Assembly: GCF_003171515.1 (NCBI RefSeq)
Contig: NC_089394.1
Span: forward strand, 930,001 to 994,000
Direction: 5' to 3'
DNA length: 64,000 bases
Origin: Pyrenophora tritici-repentis
Taxonomy: Eukaryota > Ascomycota > Dothideomycetes > Pleosporales > Pleosporaceae
The position numbers were made by a program, and so were the translations under genes. Positions 55,901-64,000 of the stretch are shown here, piece by piece. Numbering within the stretch: position 1 is the first letter of the stretch; each line of letters begins with the position of its first letter. The notes under the pieces were generated by a model, which saw only the letters and a program-made list of their open reading frames with translations, was not told the DNA's origin and searched no databases.

Positions 55901-58900
55901 GATGTCCCATTGACCGAGCTTCCGAGCAGTATGAAGTGTGCTCTCGACGACATCGTCCCCTGCATCACGGAATTGGTCATTGGAGAGAAGCGAGTGCGTG
56001 ACGCTGTTCATGTTCAACATGATGAGTGACTTCACTGTGCCGCGAGAGTCCACTGGTTCGATTTCGTTCCGTCGACGCATCTGGCTGTCAAGCCGAGCCC
56101 CACGAAAGAGCAGGCTTTTGACACCATCCCCTTCGTAATCCAGACGATCTACAACTGACAGTAGACTTGAACCTCGGTCCACACCATAGAAAGAGTCAGG
56201 CTCATCCAGATTCTTGTAAATCGATAGCTGGAGCTGCAGTGGAATCTTAGGAGGGTCAACCATCACGGAGGATCTCCTCGTACTACTCTTGACGATGGGC
56301 TGACTGGAAGAAGTTTCTGCGAACAAGAGTGCACTCCTGTGCATACCGCATATATCGGCAGCTTGAGCAGCTTTCATATAGTCCACCTCTAGCCACCTAT
56401 CTCGCTCCACTCGAGTGGCCTCTTTTGGGACTGGCTGGCTGCGGAGGTAGAGGATAGACTGGATGAGGATGCGAACATGTGGAATGGTGTGAACGTTACA
56501 GTGGTCGAACCAGTCTGCTATAGCTTTTGAAACAACATCGTGGACTTGACGCTCTGCTTCATATTCATCAAGCAGTACAAGATGAAGGATCCAAGGCAAG
56601 AGCGTCTCCGCCATGTGATTGATACCGGTCAAGAGGTCAGGTAGCGCACCGAGTATAGGGTCTTCTACTGCGACTCGGCAAAGTGCCACAGCCAGATCTC
56701 TGATCCAGGAGGATACTGGCTTAGCCTGCGTGAGTGAAATTGCTTCATAAAGTCCGTGCGTTGTATGGTGAGAGTGCGTATCAACCCACTGTGGGGGTCT
56801 ATATACGAGAGCTTTACCGATGGCCTCTGGTATGACTCGTTGCATCTCACTCAGGTATTGTGAATCTGGTTCCAGGCGAGAGATCAGGCATCGGACAGCA
56901 TCCTCGGCCAGACTGACCTCGCTACGATCGTCGCTGTAAAACAGATCAATCACTTCTTCGACAATCGCTTCCCTTGAAACTTTTCCAAGCACGGATTTCG
57001 AGCTCATACTAGAGTACGACCATGGCCAAGGATTTGCCGAACTTTTCTTGACCTCTCCGTAAGCGCTATATGCTCGACCCAATACCCGCGCTGTCCATAG
57101 CAGATAGCCGTCACCGACTTTGCTTCTGCGGCTGGATTCCCAAACTAGGGGTGCAAACTCTGCGGCCTCATAGTCGGTACCAAGAACGTCATCTCGTGCA
57201 GTAGGGGCCGGATGGAAGTTCTGACATAGCAGATCTAATGCGACGTCTCGCGATGTTTTGTTCAGGAGTTTACGCCCTGATCGCACATCGTCCAATATCT
57301 CTAAGAGAAGCTTGCTTTCCTCGCTCCCTCGAACAGAGTTACCTTCGGCATTGACTTGTGAAGCAGTAGTGGTGATGAGTCTGAATGCTTTCACAACTGA
57401 TGACCGTTCTGAAGTGGAAATAGCCTGAGCATGAGCTTTCAGATACTCCGTGAGCCAGGTGTGAAATCTATTGGCTGCATTCATGGTCGCCAAGTGTTGC
57501 GATTGCTGAGTTGTGCTTTCCTGAGAAGAGCCTAGGAACACCCGGAGCGAAATAAGGATTGACAACCCGATACCAGTTACGAAACTCAGATGCTGGCGAA
57601 GATACGCCGCGCCATGCTCGAAGAGATACTGCATTATCCCCACGGTGTCTTCTGCACATTGCACGTCTGTAAGAAAAGGACGCAAGGACTGTAGCGTCAT
57701 TTGCAGTGGGTAGCCTTCGTGAGCTATAGGTCCAGCGAGTGCCACAATGATTCTGATCTTTCGAATCATTGATCGTGCATAAAGCGAGCCTAGTGCTGGA
57801 TGAATGCGATCGAGGAGAGAACGCATCGCATAAGTGTATGTGCTCGATGACCAAAAACCCGCAGGCTTGTCGCCTGTTCGTCTACAAAGGCGCTCAAGCT
57901 GATCTGGCAAGTAAAAGGCGGAAAACGAAGGCTCAATGCCTATATTGAGACCCTGCGCAGATTGATTGATGCTCGTAATTTCCGCCAAGACTGCAGCCGC
58001 AGAATTGAAGGGGGCTTTCTTTTCTAGGGACTTGCCGACACGTTCTTCGTGATCCATGGTTTGTAATATGTGGCCCAAAACCTGAGGGAAGTGCTTTTGT
58101 ATCAGACTGTAGTACTTGTCACTACCGACCATATCTTTCAGCAAGTTCCCACAGCTCGAATCTGCCTTGTTCCGTGCGGAGCCTCTGCATGTATCCCATG
58201 CTATGGTATACGCAGCAGCCTTGCCAATGTTTTTTGCCAGCACCTCTTCTGCAGAAGACTCCAGTTGGTCCGCTAAGAATTCTACTTCATCTTTACGACC
58301 AAACATGATGGCTTGGCCTACGACTTCGGCTTCTATGTCTTGTAGAAGGTCTGGAAGCGAAGTATAATCGAAAATCAAGAACGGGATGCCGCGGATCTTC
58401 TGACCTCGATCCAACCATGTGAAGATGACCTGCGGTGCAAAGAGCCTGAACAGGCTTTGTGAATCACCAAGTCCCCTTGATCGAGCGACATGAGAAATGC
58501 ATCGTTGGGCATGATAAGCCGCACCTTGTATAGTTCCTGCTGTGGCAAACATGCGGTATACGCTATGGCGCAACAGCGTATGCCATTGCGATGCCAGACG
58601 CGATAGGACAAGCAATCGTACAGCGATTCCCTCACTTCCCTCATCGTCTCCAGGCAAACTGCTGTCAACATCTTGCAGGATCTTATCGTGCTCTCTGAGC
58701 ACGAAGTACTCGAACATCCTCGGCAAGTGCTGTGCGATGTGATATTTGACGGTCATTTCACCTCGTGACAGTAAATCGAAAAGACTGGTTCGCACTGAAG
58801 GGACCTTGCGATTTTGCGCAAACTCAGGATGATGCTTCAGGAGACCACTTAAAAAGACCGCGATCGTCGTTTGTAAGGTTGCGGACCGCCTCACACCGCC

Positions 58901-61900
58901 CTTCTCCATCTCTTTGACATAGTACGCATACAGGGCCTCGACGTTGTCATAGAGATCCTGAGCCTCACGCTCAGTTGCATCTGGCACCCACACGAGCGTA
59001 GTCCCAATCAAGGCCTCTACAAACATACTATTTGCGACTTCCGATGTGTTGTATTCGCGAGCGCGGGGATCGATGAGAGCTTCACTGAATCGTTCCAGAA
59101 GATTGAGACAATCGATTCGAGATATCTTCATGCTGCTGTTCCATAGTTCGCGAAGGAATGGACGAGACCGGAGAAGGTCGTTCTCGGGGAGAGAAATTAA
59201 GTAGTTGACAAACCGGGAGGGTATCTCGTTCTGCTCTGATTCTGGGTCTTCGGCAAGACTTGAAATAAACTGCAAGTAGGCTGCGCACGACGCACGTAAA
59301 GCTGAGACGTCGTGCTCTGCTTGCACATCATGGCGAGGGACGTCAATATCGGACGCTGCTGCTCCAATCGCCATCTGTGAATTGGGCTCACCGTCCACAT
59401 CCATCATGTCCTCTTCTTCCGCGTAAAATGATTGTTTGATGTCCTTGCGATCCCGTAGGGCCTTGGATAATTGTCGAGACAGTTGGTAAACCCCACTCGT
59501 CTTGTAAATGTTCGAGCTCGGCTGTGATATGGAGCTGATGCTGGGAAGACTTCGGGCACAAGCTTCGAGGACAGCATCCACCTTGTACTGTTCAGTTTGG
59601 GGCTTGGCTAGTACGGCGCTGAAGGATTCGATCAGGTTGGTGACCGACGATTTGAGTATGCGGATACGATGGTCATCAGGGTCGCTGAGGGTGGCAACGG
59701 CCGACGCAACGATGCATAGGTTGGTGATGATGCGCATCATGTCCGAAGTTATGCCTTGGAGGTTCGTTGTCGCCGTGTCTTTCCAGCGTTGCTGAGCCCT
59801 GTTGAGCTCAGACATGCAGAAATCAGTAATTCGATCACCCATTGGCGTAAGGTGATAGTCACTCGTTGCGTCGTCGACAATGCAAGCCGGCTCATCGCTT
59901 TTGACGGTGAAATCTGCTGTGACAGGGAGAAGTAACAGATATTCGGCTAAGTCTTTGTGGCGCATTATCTGAGTTCTGGCTTGCGCAACAGGCCCCAGTA
60001 CCAGGAAACCTGTTGGTTTCGGTGGGTTGAAAGGTCGATCTAGACAAGCGTAGAGGATAGACAGTACATCGCGCGCGTTACAGTGATGAGCATTGGATGA
60101 AGAGTAAGTTCGTTCAGACCAGAGACCTGTGGTCATTAGCTGAACTCATGAACTAGGGTAAGGGCACGTACCTGGAGTCCATTTGCTGATGAGCCAGTTC
60201 AAGATTCTCTCAGCGGTCGAACTAAAATGTGTAGGGTTTTCTTTGATACGCTCCTGAAGGATGGTAGTGAAGAGCGATGAACTGCTCTCGGTGAGTAATG
60301 CCGGGCCACTCAATTCGATCGACAGAAGCAGCGATTGTACGGTCGTCGAAACCGATGAGAATGGAACAATTTTGAGCCTGAGAAGAACATCCATGAGGTG
60401 ACATGCCGCGCGAGATACAGACGTGGAAGTGACTACCCGAGACGCGCTCTGCCACGCTGATATCCAATATAGCTGAAGTGCAGGATGAGATGCTGAGCGT
60501 TGGAGGGCAGCACTGATTCACAGTTAGTACGCGCCCCTTCGGCTACAGTGGTACTTACCCTGCCAAACCTATCATTGACCATGCCGAGTGTACTGGGTTC
60601 TCGTCGGAAATGCATGAAGTAAGCTTCTCCACCATCGTTTGAAGTACGTCCTCGTCGAAGGGACCTTCCTGGACCATGAAAGTAACCACTTGTAGAGCAG
60701 CTCGCTTGGCATTAGATCTGGGCTCTGACACATGACAGAGATATTCTGGGAAGAGCTGCGTGACGCGAATACGTTTGCTGAAGCTTTCTTCACTATCGCT
60801 ACGATCATGGGCAATGGTCCGACGTCTCTCATCGAGCATGAAGGAAAAACGTGCAATAGTTGACACTGTAGACCAGAGACCCTCGTAGCGCTCATGCTCC
60901 ATCTCCATGGAAAAGGCGCATGTGTTCAGCGGGTGCGTGTTCTGGTCGGCAGGTCCCAAGTGCCGAAAGCAAAGATGATCCTCTTCGAGATATTGGTGCG
61001 CTGTGGTATCCTGTCGGCGTCGGTAGTCGCTGTACATGGTCTCGACCAGAGCCTCAAGACTGGAACTAGTCGTCTCGTCGTCTGGATCAAGAAGGAGACT
61101 TGCAATGTGGGCTTCAGTATACATCAAGTTGATCATGATCTCATCTCGCAATACGGCCTCAGACCACATGGACTTCATTAGAGGGAGTAGTTCTAGCACC
61201 GTGCGTTTAGTCAAATCAAGGGACTGCAATGTAATTCGAGCCAGGACGGAATTGATAGCCGCAAATGCAGCAGCGGCGACACTGCCACGACCAGTCCTCT
61301 GTTGTAAGTAGTGCAGTAATGCTGTCAGGACGTTATCAGCCTTGTCCAGTAATGGCGCATTGGATGCCTTGACAAGATAATACAAGCAATGCACAAAGTC
61401 CTCAGCTGCGTGAGCATGCTGGAGTGAAGCTTGCCTGTTCCTGGTCACTTGCGGGCGTGGAGATGCTCTAGAAGAGGTAAAGTCGGTAGACTCTAGCGGA
61501 GTGCGAGCACGACTTGATACGCTCGTGCTCCAGCTGTTCTGCGGCTCAGCTTCAGCGGGCTCTGAACAGAGTTCGGCTAGCGACTCAATGCAAAGGTCGA
61601 CTGCAGCGTCCCAGCAGTCTTTGGAGAGACGCTCAACATGAGGCTGGTATTCGAACACTGAACGGAGGGTCTTGGGGAGATCCTCAAGAAGCGGTTCAAT
61701 CAGACCATTGTTCCCTGGCAATACCTCGGTTATGGTGTCTATGATGACCTCGACGGTAGAGCTTTTAATTGTTCGTACGCCCGATGCAATGACATGACGC
61801 AGAGCCGAGGCGGCGAGAGGAAGGTGCGGAGCAGGCTTGGCCTTGTGTCTGTTACGAAGGAAGTTTGCCTGCTCATCGCGCAGGCACTGGAAGAGGGTTT

Positions 61901-62118
61901 CGCATAACGCTAGGTAGGCCTTGTTACTGAGCGCCTCAAGACTGGGCTTTCCGCGGTTGTGCTTGAGGATGTGAACGAGGTCTTTGAGACCGCTCCCACG
62001 TTCTTTTGCTTTTGGAGATTGAATGAGGACTATGGTTCATTCTATTAGTACATTGGCAAGGGGGTACATGCAATTCCTGAAAGCGCTCACTCTTTGCATC
62101 CTGAATATTTGTCACCAT
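52972..62118 (-). CDS. TEL1: TEL1/ATM serine/threonine-protein kinase (six exons)
   Basis: Exons 62118..62091, 62029..60559, 60512..60172, 60126..55611, 55561..55171 and 55125..52972 encode about 2,966 residues. Introns are 45-61 bp, and all phases agree. The N-terminus has the Tel1 TAN-type start (SPKAKERGSGLKDLVHILKHN). A long HEAT solenoid is followed by the FAT domain and, in the last exon, the PI3K-related kinase domain: a GNDDLRQDAIMEQVF segment, the catalytic loop LGLGDRHCHNILLD (about 2760), activation-loop HIDLG, and the Tel1-specific DPLVNWSVTPTKAKRMQ. The FATC tail ends in MGWASYA. Tel1 is recruited by the Mre11 complex to DNA double-strand breaks and telomeres and phosphorylates S/T-Q sites. 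The start codon and tiny first exon are the least certain parts. Confidence 0.93.
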
Positions 62119-62477
62119 ATTGGCTATGCCGTTGAAGAGTAGGTGCGAGGGGACGTGAGCATGTCCCGGTGGAAGAAGCGCAAAGTACCAAGTTTTTACG
62201 CCGGCAGCATTGTCGCAGCAGCTATGCGATTGTCCTGAAAGCGATCTAAGCAAACATATCTACCGCGTCCAGCTTTTGCGCGTGCGGAGTTATGGCGGAG
62301 GTGCGTCGTGACGGGAAGAGCGCGTCCCAGGGTTTACAAGTCCGAGCTTCTCGCGTTCTCTGAAAGTGTCAAGCTCTCCATTGTCCAGAAAACACAACAG
62401 CCAAACACGCGCTGAAATCCCCGCCCCTCCGCCAATTTCCCGGCGCATTATGCGCAAAACTACCGCACGATACTCCC
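62119..62477. promoter_or_regulatory. Divergent promoter region of TEL1 and NUP192
   Basis: About 360 bp separate the two start codons, and both genes read outward, so this interval must contain both promoters. No specific element is claimed. Confidence 0.5.
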
Positions 62478-64000
62478 ATGGTTGAAGACGACAGCCTCGC
62501 CGCCCTCCAGGGCCTGCACCGCGACCTATGCGCCCACATCGACCTACAGTTGCCAGTATTAGAGCGGCTGCTACAGAATCTAGAGGTGCACCTGGACGAG
62601 TTGAAGACGCTTTTGGATAAGAAGCCGAAGAATGATTCTAGCAGACAAGCGCTGAGTTCTGGTATTTATTTGTATGCCTACATCGGAGTCAGGGTGGGCT
62701 AACATGGCCAGGCAAGATCAGGATTGACGACAACGAATACGAGGTCAACGACGACTTCAGGCAGCAGACGCTCGAACTTGCTGATGCCCTGGATCTCGAT
62801 GAAATAGACGCCGCCGCCCTTTTCCTGGGCGCCCAAAGCGAAGCCAAGGAGCTCGACCGGTCCCAGCTGCAGACGGCTGTGATCCGCTTCCACCGACGCC
62901 GCGAATATGTCCTACTCTGTGTGCGCATCCTGATGAAGACTGCCCTGGACAGCGACGATGCTGAGGTGGAGGGACTCCCGATCCTTCAGGAGGCTACCCA
63001 GATGATAGTCGGTGTACATGGCACAACCAACTTAGCGGGCGCATATGGCTTTTGGACCAAGTGTCTGACCAGCATGGAGTCGGTGGAGAGATGGCTGCAG
63101 TTCATTGCTGAGCGTGTTCAGAGCACCCAGGTGGTTGGTCAGGTGCCTCTTCCGGGCTTTGTGGAGATTATGGAGTTTCAGCGCCAGAGCTTGACCCGAC
63201 AGCATGAGAACCTCGCGGCGATATGCACACATATGGTCAAGCCTGGCTATGTCAATCTCAACAACTACAAGGCGTTGCTAGCTCGAGCCAAGACTCTCGA
63301 CCGACACGACCTCATTACGATCCACTATGTTCCGATTCTGCTTCGACTCACGTCCTGGGTCGCCTCGGAGACCAACAACGTCACTTTGAGGGAAGCCCGC
63401 GCTTTGTACAACTCGCTGATGGCTGAATGGGAAAGCGAAAACTGGGGATTGAGGAACCTACAGTCTGCGACTTTGGCTTGGTGGTTGGCCGAGTACAGTG
63501 GGCGCTATATGGATCCAAATACCCAGGACCCTGCTTTGCAAAACATCAATTTCGAAGACGAAGCCAACATCCGGTCCGATAAGTTTTTGAAAACACTCAA
63601 CGAAGGCGCCTTTCACTTCATTCTATCCGTCAGCCAGGATGTGCGCCCGACGCGCTGGTACGATCCGCAAAAGACCAGCATGCTTTCGACGCTGTTACAA
63701 GACACTGCCGTCCTAAGCCGCGACTCAAGCCAACCTGACGACTTCTTCAAGCTGCTTCTTATGGAGCAGCTGCAGACTTTCGTAGATTCTTTCATTACAA
63801 ACATGCCGGATACCCTGCGTAAACTAAAGGCCGAGGAGGACGACCAGCGACGACGACTCCAATTCCAATTCCAACGGTCGACCGGAGAGTATCCGCTCCA
63901 TCTGGAGCGTTTCATGGTCATCGTGGCATACGCTTTCGACGGTTTCCCGGACGCGGCCGAAGACTTTTGGAGCGACAAGGAGAGCAATCTGTACGGTTTC
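62478..64000 (+). CDS. NUP192: Nucleoporin NUP192/NUP205, N-terminal part (3' truncated by window edge)
   Basis: Exon 1 is 62478..62661; the 50-bp intron has a GTATTT donor and a GGCTAACA branch; exon 2 runs from 62712 past the window end, giving 491 residues so far. The start is the ATG at 62478. The block GKIRIDDNEYEVNDDFRQQTLELADALDLDEIDAAALFL is characteristic of the Nup192/Nup205 N-terminus, followed by helical solenoid sequence (IRFHRRREYVLLCVRILMK, WLAEYSGRYMDP). Nup192 is a roughly 1,700-residue scaffold of the nuclear pore inner ring, binding Nic96, Nup53 and Nup145N. About 70% of the protein lies outside the window. Confidence 0.9.

Noticed and set aside
52972..62118. Reading the kinase gene as MEC1/ATR instead of TEL1/ATM
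   Set aside because: The sequence after the kinase core (DPLVNWSVTPTKAKRMQ), the N-terminal TAN-like segment and the length fit Tel1.

Overview
This is a chromosomal window from a filamentous ascomycete, most likely a pleosporalean Dothideomycete. That assignment is inference from gene style: introns of 45-80 bp with GTATGT/GTAAGT donors and CTAAC-like branch points, a secreted AA9 polysaccharide monooxygenase and rhamnosidase-like hydrolase, a HET-domain gene, a chromodomain Ty3/gypsy element, and nonsense changes of the type left by repeat-induced point mutation (RIP). I propose exon structures by hand where splice sites, phase and protein family agree.

Layout. 1-5.6 kb is housekeeping: the end of a thioredoxin-like gene, an ERp38-type protein disulfide isomerase, a small HSBP1-like gene divergent from the ribosome-biogenesis gene EBP2, and an unrecognised 257-aa protein. 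6.4-14.4 kb is accessory: a short HET-domain gene, then a small secreted cysteine-rich gene split by a complete 5.56-kb Ty3/gypsy chromovirus with matching 256-bp LTRs and a 5-bp target duplication. 14.4-17.3 kb shows no gene. 17.3-26 kb holds an AA9 monooxygenase, an acidic-repeat gene whose frame breaks inside a GGA/GAG microsatellite, two decayed genes (one with a ubiquitin-like ULD domain and a zinc ribbon) and an intact BTB-domain gene.

27-43.7 kb is mostly core cell biology: TRM3-like tRNA 2'-O-methyltransferase, a short kinesin-3, VPS16, a GH78-like rhamnosidase with a 431-bp inverted-repeat element in its upstream region, and the spindle-midzone protein ASE1. A long serine-rich conserved protein follows at 45.8-47.3 kb. 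47.3-53 kb is a sparse zone with a decayed gene (three in-frame stops) flanked by two diverged copies of a repeat. 53-64 kb holds the six-exon TEL1 (ATM) kinase, divergently paired with NUP192, which runs off the window end.

The strongest points for a second look are: the retroelement, which combines a same-frame gag-TAG-pol junction, a self-priming-type primer site, a 4 x 48-bp leader repeat, an all-cysteine zinc knuckle and an atypical protease motif; its insertion into a secreted cysteine-rich gene; the microsatellite frame switch; and the small inverted-repeat element with a 9-bp target duplication. I saw no CRISPR array, rRNA or convincing tRNA gene.
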